From NCBI GenBank assembly GCA_937926025.1, contig CALANQ010000508.1, forward strand, positions 1-36,730: a stretch of 36,730 nucleotides of DNA, given 5' to 3'. The translations under genes were made by a program, and so were the position numbers. Below the pieces are notes generated by a model. It was not told the DNA's origin and did not search any database. It was given only the letters and a program-made list of their open reading frames with translations. The stretch is from an uncultured Acidimicrobiales bacterium (lineage in GTDB: Bacteria > Actinomycetota > Acidimicrobiia > Acidimicrobiales > Iamiaceae). Below are positions 23,290 to 30,373 of the stretch, in pieces (the first letter of the stretch is position 1; each line of letters starts with the position of its first letter).

Positions 23290-23685
23290 ATGGCAGCGAA
23301 CGTCGGCCGGTGGTGGAAGTACGCCCAGGCCAAGCTCAACGACCTGGTGAGCTCCAGCAACGCGGAGCTCGACGACCTGGAGGCCGAGCAGGCGGCCCGC
23401 GCCGAGGACAAGCCGTGGCTCGCCAGCGATGCCACGTCACCGACCCTCGAGGAGACGCGGGCCCGCATCGAGTGGGAGGCGCAGGAGCAGCAGCGGCGGG
23501 CCGACGCCGCGGCGCGGGCCGACGTCGAGGCCGCCGGCTCGCCCGAGGACGCGCTGGCCCGCGCGACCGCACCGCCCGACCCGGAGGTCGTGCAGGCGCA
23601 GGTCGAACTGGATCGCCAGGCGCGCGAGTCGAAGCAGCGCCTGGAGGAGATCCGCAAGGAGCTGGGCGTCGATCCGCCCGGCTGA
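23290..23685 (+). CDS. Small coiled-coil hypothetical protein
   Basis: This 131-aa soluble protein is dominated by charged helices. It starts MAANVGRWWKYAQAKLNDLVSSSNAELDDLEAEQAARAEDKPW. Two long Arg/Glu/Ala-rich segments follow (TLEETRARIEWEAQEQQRRADAAARADVEAAG and EVVQAQVELDRQARESKQRLEEIRKELG), which should form coiled coils. I do not recognise a named family. The beginning is faintly like PspA/IM30 N-terminal sequence, but there is too little to claim it. It lies 19 bp after the helicase gene on the same strand and is probably co-transcribed. It is convergent with whiB, with 16 bp between stops. Confidence 0.75.
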   Translation: MAANVGRWWKYAQAKLNDLVSSSNAELDDLEAEQAARAEDKPWLASDATSPTLEETRARIEWEAQEQQRRADAAARADVEAAGSPEDALARATAPPDPEVVQAQVELDRQARESKQRLEEIRKELGVDPPG

Positions 23686-23701
23686 TGGCTGGGCCGTCGG
23701 G

Positions 23702-23962
23702 TCAGACGGCCTGGATCATCAGGCTCTTGCGCTCGGCCTCGTTCAGGCCGCCCCAGATCCCGTGCGGTTCACGGATGGAGATCGCGTAGTCCAGGCACGG
23801 ACGCTTGGACGGACAGGTGCGACAGATCTCCTTCGCCCTGCTCTCCCGCGCCAGCTTCTCGTCCTTGCGCTCGAAGGTCCCAGGCGGGAAGAACACCGTC
23901 GCCTGCGGTCCCCTGCAGGCTGCCCGCAGCTGCCACTCTTCGCCAGATCGTTGTGCACTCAC
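23702..23962 (-). CDS. WhiB-family iron-sulfur transcription factor
   Basis: This 86-aa protein has the four WhiB cysteines in the right spacing (Cys16, Cys47, Cys50, Cys56; CRTCPSKRPC) that hold a 4Fe-4S cluster, followed by the GIWGG turn (68-72) and a basic tail ERKS. WhiB proteins bind sigma region 4 and sense redox or NO. GTG 23962 is chosen because AAAGGGGG lies about 8 nt upstream. An in-frame start at 24025 is unlikely. Upstream, an AT-richer stretch with a GGGGG/CCCCC hairpin (24007-24023) and GATAGT-like sequence probably holds the promoter. Being near paired ArsA ATPases recalls whiB4/Rv3679-Rv3680 of M. tuberculosis, so WhiB4-like is my best guess. Confidence 0.93.
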   Translation of the reverse strand: MSAQRSGEEWQLRAACRGPQATVFFPPGTFERKDEKLARESRAKEICRTCPSKRPCLDYAISIREPHGIWGGLNEAERKSLMIQAV

Positions 23963-24089
23963 CAGAAAGCCCCCTTTCGGTGACAGGGGACCGTACGACC
24001 ACGTCTGGGGGTGCACAACCCCCAACTATCGCGAGCGCGACGATGAACTGTTGCGAGCGCGCAAGCGTCTGGACGGGTGAACCGGCAGG

Positions 24090-25478
24090 TCAGCTGGGGT
24101 CGAGCGGCTGCCCGTCGATGAGCACGCGACCGTCGTCGACCGGCTCCTCGTCACTCTCGTCACCGTCCCCGCCGCGGCGCTTCTCCCGGTAGTCGACCGC
24201 ACCGCCCTCGAGCGGCTCGACCTCCAGGAGCAGGCCGTCGACCTCGACCACCCGCACGCCGGCGTGGACGTCGATGGGCGTGGCCCGGTTGGTGCGGGCC
24301 CGCCAGAGCGCACCGCGCACCTGGACCACGCCGTCGGGCGAGACCTTGGTGACCGCCTCGCCCTCTTCGCCGATCATCCACTCGCGCCCGATGGTGGGCG
24401 TGGAGAATCGGGTGCGGACCATGGCCGGCATGCCCGCGATCATCGCCAGCGACACGCCGCCGATGCCCACCAGGAGGGTGATCCACGACAGGTCGAACCC
24501 GTCGAACAGGAACACCGAGCCGATCATCAGGCTGATCACGCCGATGACCGACCACGCCCGCGGGACGCCCGTCTGGACGTCGACCGCGAACCCGAACATG
24601 GCCAGGACCAGCATTGCCAGCGCCCACGGCCGCACCGGCAGGTTGGCCAGGCCGTAGCAGGACAGGACGAAGCAGCCGGCACCCACCAGGCCGGCGACGC
24701 CGACCCCGGCCGTGAAGAACTCGAAGATGATGAGCGACAGCCCGATGACCAGCAGCAGGTAGGCGGCGGCCGGGCTGGACACCGTGTGGAACAGCTGCTC
24801 CTGCACGGGCAGCGACGAGAACACCGGCGTGGTTAGCGGCTGGCTGACCGTGCGCTTGCCGTCCTTGACCTCCTTGACTTGGAAGCCCGGGATGTCGATC
24901 AGGAACTCGCCGATGACCGGCGCCTCCTTGTCGGCGGTGAGCCCGAGCTCGAACGCCTCGGCGCTGTTCACGGTGCCGTTCTGGAGCCGGGCCGACGCAT
25001 CGACGAAGGCCGGCGACAGGTACTCCTCCGGGACCACCAGGGGACCGGTCTTGCCGATGCGGGAGCCCGGGGCGATGCCGAGGCGCTGGGACGCCCCGGC
25101 CAGCTGGGCGGCGCCGCCCAGGGCGCTGGACCCGCTGGGCCCGACCCACACCGCCACGGGCACCGAGGCCTCGTGGATGTGCTGGGCGAGGTCGATGAGC
25201 ACGTCGTCGTCGACGATGGCGCCGCCGCTGTCCATCTGGAGCACCACGGCCACCACGTCGGCGGCCTCGCCCTCGTCGATGGAGCGCTCGATGAACGATG
25301 CCATCACCGGGTCGATCAGGCCCTCGACCTTGATGATGCTGACCCGTCCGGGATCGCCGCTCGACTCCTGCGCGACCGACCCGGGCCGGGCCGCGGCGGG
25401 GCCCGCCAGGGCCGAGAACCCCGCCATGACCACGGCCAACGTGATCAGGGCGGCACCGAGGGTGGTTAGTCTGCGCAA
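24090..25478 (-). CDS. NfeD-family membrane protein with ClpP-like N-terminal domain
   Basis: This 462-aa protein has a signal peptide (residues ~1-31) and a ClpP/crotonase-like extracytoplasmic domain (IIKVEGLIDPVMASFIERSI...VVAVVLQMDSGGAIVDDD...VAVWVGPSGSSALGGAAQLAGAS...GIAPGSRIG). About five membrane helices follow (FHTVSSPAAAYLLLVIGLSLIIFEFF onward), then a C-terminal NfeD/OB-like domain (GEEGEAVTKVSPDGVVQVRGALWRART...VVEVDGLLLEVEPL). NfeD proteases usually have the nucleophile in an AASAG segment, but here the aligned piece is SALGGA, so the serine may be missing. The start is TTG 25478 with GGAGG 9 nt upstream. The gene is divergent from the ArsA pair, with under 50 bp between starts. 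Confidence 0.85.
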   Translation of the reverse strand: MRRLTTLGAALITLAVVMAGFSALAGPAAARPGSVAQESSGDPGRVSIIKVEGLIDPVMASFIERSIDEGEAADVVAVVLQMDSGGAIVDDDVLIDLAQHIHEASVPVAVWVGPSGSSALGGAAQLAGASQRLGIAPGSRIGKTGPLVVPEEYLSPAFVDASARLQNGTVNSAEAFELGLTADKEAPVIGEFLIDIPGFQVKEVKDGKRTVSQPLTTPVFSSLPVQEQLFHTVSSPAAAYLLLVIGLSLIIFEFFTAGVGVAGLVGAGCFVLSCYGLANLPVRPWALAMLVLAMFGFAVDVQTGVPRAWSVIGVISLMIGSVFLFDGFDLSWITLLVGIGGVSLAMIAGMPAMVRTRFSTPTIGREWMIGEEGEAVTKVSPDGVVQVRGALWRARTNRATPIDVHAGVRVVEVDGLLLEVEPLEGGAVDYREKRRGGDGDESDEEPVDDGRVLIDGQPLDPS

Positions 25479-25522
25479 CGGGTAGTGCCTCCGGACGAAG
25501 CCAGACGATGGAAGGAACTGGA

Positions 25523-26458
25523 GTGGATCCAGCCCCGTTCTTCACGGCTTCTCGTCTGCTCATCGTGGCGGGCAAGGGCGGTGTGGGCAAAACCACGGTG
25601 TCGGCCACGGTGGCCCTGGCGGCCGCCCGGTCGGGCCTGTCGTCGCTCATCATCGAGGTCGAGGGCAAGTCCGGCCTGGCGTCGATGTTCGGTGTGCCCG
25701 CCTTCTCCTACGACGAGGTGGACCTGACCGAGGGCGTCCGGGCCCGCACGCTCACCCCCGACGAGGCCCTCGTGGAGTACCTGCAGGACTCCGACATGGG
25801 CCGGATCTCCAAGCGGCTGATGTCCAGCGGCGCGCTCGACATGGTGTCCACGGCGATCCCCGGCATCCGGGACATCCTCGTGCTGGGGAAGATCAAGCAG
25901 ATGGAGCGGGCCGGCCTGGCCGACCTGCTCATCCTCGACGCACCCGCCGCCGGGCACGCCATCACCTTCCTGCAGTCCGCCAGCGGCCTGGCCGACGCCG
26001 TGCCGATCGGCCCGATCAACAACCAGGCCAAGGACGTGCTGGCCCTGCTCGGCGACCCGGAGCGATGCCAGGTGATGCTGGTCACGCTCCCCGAGGAGAC
26101 GCCGGTCAACGAGCTGGTGGAGACGGCGTTCCAGCTGGAGGACCGCGTCGGCGTGAGCCTCGGGCCCGTCGTGGTCAACGGCGTGTACCCGTCGCTCGCC
26201 GGCCTCGACACCGACCCCGCCGCCGCGGCCGAGGCGCAAGGGGCCAGCCTGCGGGCCGGCGAAGCCGAGTCGCTCACCGCGGCGGCCACGTTCCGGCGGG
26301 AGCGGATGGAGCTGCAGGCCGAGCAGGTCGGTCGCCTCGCCGACGCGCTGCCGCTGCCCCAGATCTCCCTGCCGTACCTGTTCGACGCGGAGCTCGGCCC
26401 CGAGCAGCTCGATCAGCTGGCGGCGGCCTTCCTCGACGGCGTCGGGGGCCTCCCGTGA
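25523..26458 (+). CDS. ArsA/GET3-like ATPase, first of a pair
   Basis: This 311-aa protein has a deviant Walker A GKGGVGKTT (residues 17-25), a LIIEVEGKSGLASMFG segment where ArsA/Get3 has the A'/switch region, and LLILDAPAAGHAITFL as switch II. Such ATPases are dimeric. In M. tuberculosis the paired homologues Rv3679/Rv3680 act as a heterodimer and resemble Get3. GTG 25523 is preferred because GGAAGG lies 7 nt upstream. ATG 25508 is an in-frame alternative. Its stop overlaps the second ATPase start as GTGA. Substrate is unknown. The lack of ArsB/ArsC genes argues against arsenite export. Confidence 0.9.
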   Translation: MDPAPFFTASRLLIVAGKGGVGKTTVSATVALAAARSGLSSLIIEVEGKSGLASMFGVPAFSYDEVDLTEGVRARTLTPDEALVEYLQDSDMGRISKRLMSSGALDMVSTAIPGIRDILVLGKIKQMERAGLADLLILDAPAAGHAITFLQSASGLADAVPIGPINNQAKDVLALLGDPERCQVMLVTLPEETPVNELVETAFQLEDRVGVSLGPVVVNGVYPSLAGLDTDPAAAAEAQGASLRAGEAESLTAAATFRRERMELQAEQVGRLADALPLPQISLPYLFDAELGPEQLDQLAAAFLDGVGGLP

Positions 26459-27536
26459 CGGCACCCGATCTCACCGAGCTGGTCACCACCAGCCGCATCA
26501 TCATCTGCTCCGGGTCCGGTGGCGTGGGCAAGACCACCACCGCCGCCGTCGTGGCCATGGAGGCCGCCAACGTCGGGCGGCGGGCGGTCGTCGTCACCAT
26601 CGACCCGGCCAAGCGGCTGGCCGACGCTCTCGGCCTCGACGGCATCGGCAACACGCCCAAGCAGATCGACGGCCCGTGGTCCGGCGAGCTGTGGGCCGTC
26701 ATGCTCGACACCAAGAGCACCTTCGACGACCTGGTCACCACCTACTCCACCGAGCCCGACCAGGCCGAGCGGATCCTCGCCAACCGCTTCTACAAGAACA
26801 TCTCCGGGGCGCTGTCGGGCACCCAGGAGTACATGGCCATGGAGAAGCTGTACGAGCTTCACAGCAGCACGGACTTCGACCTGGTGGTGGTCGACACCCC
26901 GCCCAGCCGCAACGCGCTGGACTTCCTCGACGCCCCCAAGCGCCTCACCCGCTTCCTGGACCACCGCCTCTACCGGGTGATCATGGCGCCGACCCGGGGC
27001 GTGATGAAGGCGGTGAACGTGGCGGCCCAGGCGTTCGTCCGCCAGGTGTCGAAGGTGGTGGGCGCCTCCGTGTTCGAGGACGCGGTCACGTTCTTCCAGG
27101 CGTTCGACGGCATGGAGGCCGGCTTCAAGGACCGGGCCGAGAAGGTGCTGGAGCCAGCCCGGCCACGTCGTACGTGCTGGTGGCGTCGCCCAAGCGGGAC
27201 ACCGTGGCCGAGGCCCGGTTCTTCTCCGAGAAGCTGGGCGAGGCCGACATCCCCATCGCCGCGCTCATCGTGAACCGCATGCACCCGCACTTCACCGACG
27301 AGATGCCCGAGGCGCTGCGGGAGCGGGCCGCCACGTTCGAGGGCACCGACCTCGGCGGGCTCTACCGCAACCTGGCCGACTTCTCCCTGGTGGCGCACCG
27401 CGAGGAGGAGCACCTGTCGGGCCTGGCCCAGATGGTGGAGCCGGCGCCGGTGGTGCGGGTGCCGTTCCTGCGCAGCGACGTGCACGACCTCACCGGCCTG
27501 GCGCTGGTGGGCGACCACCTCTTCGGCCGCTCGTGA
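26455..27536 (+). pseudogene. ArsA/GET3-like ATPase, second of a pair, frameshifted
   Basis: The first frame runs from GTG 26455 with Walker A GSGGVGKTT (residues 20-28), VVTIDPAKRLADALG, FDLVVVDTPPSRNALDFLDAP, RVIMAPTRGVMKAVN and up to DRAEKVLE. At 27154-27155 two extra bases (or one missing, or a 7-base loss relative to the family's VL.LL.SP pattern) move the protein to another frame. That frame continues perfectly as SPATSYVLVASPKRDTVAEARFFSEKLGEADIPIAALIVNRMHPHF...EEEHLSGLAQMVEPAPVVRVPFLRSDVHDL to 27536. Without the shift the product would be about 360 aa and the partner of the preceding ATPase. As written the first frame ends at 27273 after about 40 wrong residues. Sequencing or assembly error is as likely as real mutation, because both halves look well conserved. 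Confidence 0.85.
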
Positions 27537-28513
27537 CCACCACCGTCCCCGTCCTCCCCGTGTCCGACCTGGTGCGGGCGGTCGCCTGGTACGAGCGCGT
27601 GGGCTTCTCGGTGCGGGTCTTGTTCGAGGGCTACGCCATCCTCGGGCTCGACGGTGCCGAGCTGCACCTCAACGAGGTGCCGACCCTGCCCCCGGCCGGC
27701 GAGTCCGTGTCCGGGGCGTACCTGCGGGTGGCCGACGCCGATGCCGTCCACGCCCACTGGTCCGCCATGGGCGCCCCCACCATCGCTCCGCCCGAGGACC
27801 AGCCCTACGGCATCCGGGAGTTCGCCACCGAGGACCTCGACGGCAACCTCTGGCGCGTCGGCGCCCCCATCGCCGGCGGTCCCGCCGACGCCGACGTGCC
27901 CGACGAAACTCCCCTGCCCGCCCACGACCCGGCCCCCACCGTCGACGTGCCGGACGACGAGCCCGTTGACGCGCCCGTCGACGAGGACTGGTACGCGCTG
28001 GTCAGCGAAGGCCAGCGCTGCGCCGCCTGCGGCCTGGTCAACGGCGAGCTGGCCGCCCGGGCCATCGGCGCCCAGGTGCGGGACGAGGCCCACGCGTTCG
28101 GCGAGCTGCTGGCCACCGCCGACGACGATGCCGTGCGCGTCCGGCCCACCCCCACCACCTGGTCGGCGCTGGAGTACGGCGTCCACGTGCGAGACACGCT
28201 CAGCGTGTTCGCCGAGCGCATCATCCGCACCCTGGCCGAGCACGACCCGCACCTGGGCTGGTGGGACCACGAGGCCGCCATCGAGGACGGCTTCGCCAAC
28301 GAGTCCGACGTCGGGGCCGTGGTCGACGACCTGGGGCGCAACGCCGCCAAGCTGTCCGAGGCGCTGCGCCTGGTGACCGACGACGACTGGGACCGGCCCG
28401 CCACCCGGCGCGACGGCGAGCGCATGACCATCGAGATCCAGGCGCGCTTCGCCCTCCACGAGGTGGTCCACCACACGGCGGACGCCCAGCGGTCGCTGGC
28501 GAGCGCTAGCTGA
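27533..28513 (+). CDS. VOC (glyoxalase-like) domain fused to DinB-like domain
   Basis: This 326-aa protein has a glyoxalase/bleomycin-resistance-like unit at residues 1-~115 (VPVLPVSDLVRAVAWYERVGFSVRVLFEGYAILGLDGAELHL...AYLRVADADAVHAHWSAMGAP...EFATEDLDGNLWRVG). An acidic Pro-rich linker spans to about 150. A DinB/DUF664-like four-helix domain follows (QRCAACG, THWSAL-type TPTTWSALEYGVHVRDTLSVFAERI, and RFALHEVVHHTADAQRSL). DinB-like proteins bind a metal through three histidines and act in thiol transfer or detoxification, and VOC proteins bind electrophiles or metabolites. The GTG start overlaps the ATPase stop by four bases. Its C terminus overlaps the convergent STAS gene end by 8 bp. Confidence 0.85.
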   Translation: MTTTVPVLPVSDLVRAVAWYERVGFSVRVLFEGYAILGLDGAELHLNEVPTLPPAGESVSGAYLRVADADAVHAHWSAMGAPTIAPPEDQPYGIREFATEDLDGNLWRVGAPIAGGPADADVPDETPLPAHDPAPTVDVPDDEPVDAPVDEDWYALVSEGQRCAACGLVNGELAARAIGAQVRDEAHAFGELLATADDDAVRVRPTPTTWSALEYGVHVRDTLSVFAERIIRTLAEHDPHLGWWDHEAAIEDGFANESDVGAVVDDLGRNAAKLSEALRLVTDDDWDRPATRRDGERMTIEIQARFALHEVVHHTADAQRSLASAS

Positions 28514-28850
28514 CGGGCGAGGCGACGGCCGCCACCGCGGCGTCGAGCGTCTCGGTGACCGGGACGATCCGGTCGAACCCGGTGGTGTGGAGCAGGCGGG
28601 TCAGCGTGGGCCGGCTGCACGCCACCGCCACCTCGCCGCCGTGCTCGCGGGCCCGGCGGATGCCGCCGATGAGGGCGCCGAGGCCGGCGGAGTCCATGAA
28701 CGGCACCTCCGACAGGTCGATCACCACCCGGGGCTCCTGAGCCAGGCCCGTCAGGGCGTCCCGGAAGCTGGCCACCGTGTAGGCGTCAAGCTCGCCGACG
28801 GGTCGGCAGAGGGTGTGGCTTTCGGTGTGGTCGACTTCGATCTCGAGCAC
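28506..28850 (-). CDS. STAS-domain anti-sigma factor antagonist
   Basis: This 114-aa single-domain protein has VVIDLSEVPFMDSAGLGALIGGIRRAREHGGEVAVACSRPTLTRLLHTTGFDRIVPV, the SpoIIAA/RsbV STAS core with the phosphorylatable Ser54 in MDSAGL. In the family, dephosphorylated antagonist binds an RsbW-type anti-sigma factor and frees a stress sigma factor. No RsbW-like kinase is in the window. GTG 28850 is the start that gives a normal N terminus (VLEIEVDHTESHTLCRPVGELD). A possible sigma-B/F-type promoter lies 40 nt upstream. The gene is divergent from a receiver-domain protein that could belong to the same signalling route. Confidence 0.92.
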   Translation of the reverse strand: MLEIEVDHTESHTLCRPVGELDAYTVASFRDALTGLAQEPRVVIDLSEVPFMDSAGLGALIGGIRRAREHGGEVAVACSRPTLTRLLHTTGFDRIVPVTETLDAAVAAVASPVS

Positions 28851-28888
28851 GCGAGCGCGTCCATTCGTGGGGTGAGCTGAATCCCGAT

Positions 28889-28915
28889 GGTACCCACGGC
28901 CCCCGACGTTGGAAC
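28889..28915 (-). promoter_or_regulatory. Possible SigB/SigF-type promoter for STAS gene
   Basis: On the minus strand GTTCC (28911-28915) is followed after 15 bases by GGGTAC (28890-28895), close to the actinobacterial stress-sigma pattern GNNT/GTTT...GGGTA[CT]. The -10 is 40 nt before the STAS start. It is a by-eye match to a loose consensus in a GC-rich genome. Confidence 0.4.
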
Positions 28916-28994
28916 CCCGGAATGGGCCCGGAACCTCCTGACCTGGGGGTTCGGGCAATGGAGCTGCCAGCCGGCCGGGCGCTAGCGTGGCGCC

Positions 28995-29414
28995 GTGCCA
29001 CGCGTGCTGCTCGCCACCGATGCCGACTGGATCCACGAGGAGGTCGACGCCGCGCTCGCGGGCGACGACATCGAGGTCCTCCGGGTCCGCGAAGGTGTCG
29101 ACGTGCTCCCCGCGGTGCACGACCTGTCCCCCGACCTGGTGGTCCTCGATCTCCAGATCGGCAACATGGGCGGCATGGCGGCGTGCATGAACATCCGCCT
29201 CGACGAGTCCGTCGACCGGCTCCCGCACACCACCGTGCTCATGCTGCTCGACCGCGACGTCGACGCCTTCCTGGCCAACCGCGCCGACGCCGATGGCTGG
29301 CTGGTGAAGCCCATCGACGCCTTCCGCCTCCGCAAGGCGGCCACCGCCCTGCTGGCCGGTGACCGCTACGAAGAGGGCATGGCCACCTCCGCCGACGTCG
29401 GCACGGCCAGCTGA
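28995..29414 (+). CDS. Stand-alone receiver-domain protein
   Basis: This 139-aa protein has a CheY-like fold: VLLATDADWIHEEVDAAL, the phospho-acceptor Asp52 in LVVLDLQIGNMGGMAA, HTTVLMLLDRD with Thr80/81, and the conserved Lys105 in GWLVKPIDAF. There is no DNA-binding or output domain, only a ~20-residue tail. The acidic pair at the N-terminal strand is partly altered (ATDADW instead of V.DDD). It may relay phosphate or control a partner protein. GTG 28995 is the start. It is divergent from the STAS gene, and tRNA-Pro follows 53 bp after its stop. Confidence 0.88.
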   Translation: MPRVLLATDADWIHEEVDAALAGDDIEVLRVREGVDVLPAVHDLSPDLVVLDLQIGNMGGMAACMNIRLDESVDRLPHTTVLMLLDRDVDAFLANRADADGWLVKPIDAFRLRKAATALLAGDRYEEGMATSADVGTAS

Positions 29415-29467
29415 ACGGGATAGGAGGTCCGGGGGCGCACCGACTACGGTGACCCTCCGCACAACTC

Positions 29468-29544
29468 CGGGGTGTGGCTCAGCTTGGTAGAGCGCTGCGT
29501 TCGGGACGCAGAGGTCGTGGGTTCAAATCCCGCCACCCCGACCA
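29468..29544 (+). tRNA. tRNA-Pro (CGG anticodon)
   Basis: The cloverleaf is complete. The acceptor stem is CGGGGTG (29468-29474) with CACCCCG (29534-29540), the anticodon stem is CTGCG/CGCAG (29495-29499, 29507-29511), the anticodon is CGG at 29502-29504, and the T loop is GTTCAAATC. Discriminator A and an encoded CCA follow (29541-29544). Confidence 0.96.
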
Positions 29545-29559
29545 AACGAATCACGTTGG

Positions 29560-29590
29560 AACACCGTCCTCCAGGGGCGGTGTTCTTCGT
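29560..29590 (+). terminator. Intrinsic terminator after tRNA-Pro
   Basis: A 10-bp stem (29560-29569 with 29575-29584, one G-T pair) encloses a 5-nt loop, followed by CTTCGTTTTCC. It lies 16 bp after the tRNA CCA and probably ends the tRNA transcript. Confidence 0.75.
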
Positions 29591-29904
29591 TTTCCACCCC
29601 GGCGCTGGGTGAGGCCGCTGCAGATCACGACGACACCGTCTCCCGGGCAGCGCTTCTCGAGGGAGCCCGAGCTCGACCGAGCTCCCTCGGTCACAAGGTG
29701 GTCACAGACCGTTCGAGTCCCCCCGAGCCAACACGTGAGAAGGCGCCCAGGCCACACGGCCGGGCGCCTTCTTCGTTCCCGCCTTGGGGTCACAACGTCG
29801 ACGCGGGGAGCCGAGTCGAGTTCCCCACCAACGGACGCTGGAACTTCGCCGGGCAACACCGACCCGGCGTTCCGGGACGGTGCAGGGTCCGGAGAGGAGG
29901 TGGG
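29591..29904. other. Gene-free stretch with hairpins and a tRNA-3'-end-like scrap
   Basis: No convincing gene is present in these ~310 bp. There is a 9-bp inverted repeat (29658-29666 with 29681-29689). A GTTCGAGTCCCCCCGAGCCA segment at 29710-29729 looks like the T loop and 3' end of a tRNA, but its T stem does not pair and no 5' half is visible. A strong terminator follows. The rest shows nothing I can name. Confidence 0.55.
29739..29780 (+). terminator. Strong intrinsic terminator
   Basis: The 10-bp stem GAAGGCGCCC (29739-29748) with GGGCGCCTTC (29762-29771) continues, after one bulged A, as GGCC/GGCC around an ACAC loop. TTCGTTCC follows. It stands just after the tRNA-3'-like scrap, as if it once served a tRNA transcript. 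Confidence 0.8.
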
Positions 29905-30282
29905 TCAGTCCTCGTCGGGCGCAGGGCCGGCGTCGGGCCCGTAGCCGGGCTGCCAGTCCAGATCGGTGCCGTCCCACCCGATGACCTCGCCCGCTTCGAG
30001 GCCGTAGGTCCAACCGGCCAGGACACCGTGGACGAGCCGGAGGTCTGACGAGAACGCGTGGATGTGGGACTCGGCCGACCCGGTGCGTCGCTCCACGAGG
30101 TAGGAGCCATCCGTCAAGCGGACGACCTGCATGAAGACATCGGTTGCGTCGAGCCGCTCCACGATGACGAACAGCTCATCCTGACGCTCGATGTCCAGCA
30201 TCAGTTCGTACAGCAGGTCGATCGATGGGTCGTCCCAGACCTGGCCTTGCTCCGTCTGGGCCCTCGCAACGGGATCGGTCAC
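29905..30282 (-). CDS. Hypothetical protein, small soluble
   Basis: This 125-aa acidic protein from GTG 30282 contains QDELFVIVERLDATDVFMQVVRLTDGSYLVERRTGSAESHIHAFSSDLRLVHGVLAGWTYG. The alternation of short strands (FMQVVRLTDGSYLVERR) followed by a helix resembles small actinobacterial proteins sometimes annotated as immunity-like, with a F[MV]QV.R..DG.Y.VE.R.G core, but I cannot assign a family. The tail is Asp/Pro-rich. Codon usage and GC skew match neighbours. It lies between the gene-free stretch and the ABC exporter genes, all on the minus strand, with a hairpin in between. Confidence 0.7.
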   Translation of the reverse strand: MTDPVARAQTEQGQVWDDPSIDLLYELMLDIERQDELFVIVERLDATDVFMQVVRLTDGSYLVERRTGSAESHIHAFSSDLRLVHGVLAGWTYGLEAGEVIGWDGTDLDWQPGYGPDAGPAPDED

Positions 30283-30298
30283 ACAGGCGGTCTACCAG

Positions 30299-30320
30299 CC
30301 AGGCGGGGTCACCCGCCTGG
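30299..30320 (-). terminator. Hairpin after ABC permease gene
   Basis: CCAGGCGGG (30299-30307) and CCCGCCTGG (30312-30320) form a perfect 9-bp stem with loop GTCA. It lies 54 bp after the permease stop and before the hypothetical gene. No T-tract follows, so termination is likely but not certain. Confidence 0.45.
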
Positions 30321-30373
30321 ACCCCTCCTTCGACAAAGGGGCAAGACGCCGTCGACGACACCCGACCGACTGG

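Noticed and set aside
24007..24023. GGGGG/CCCCC hairpin upstream of whiB as a riboswitch or terminator
   Set aside because: Only a 6-bp stem, with no conserved riboswitch features. It is more likely part of the promoter or leader region.
25508..26458. Arsenite efflux (ArsA of an ars operon)
   Set aside because: No arsB, arsC, arsD or metal-binding ArsR is nearby. The paired, whiB-linked arrangement fits the Get3-like actinobacterial pair instead.
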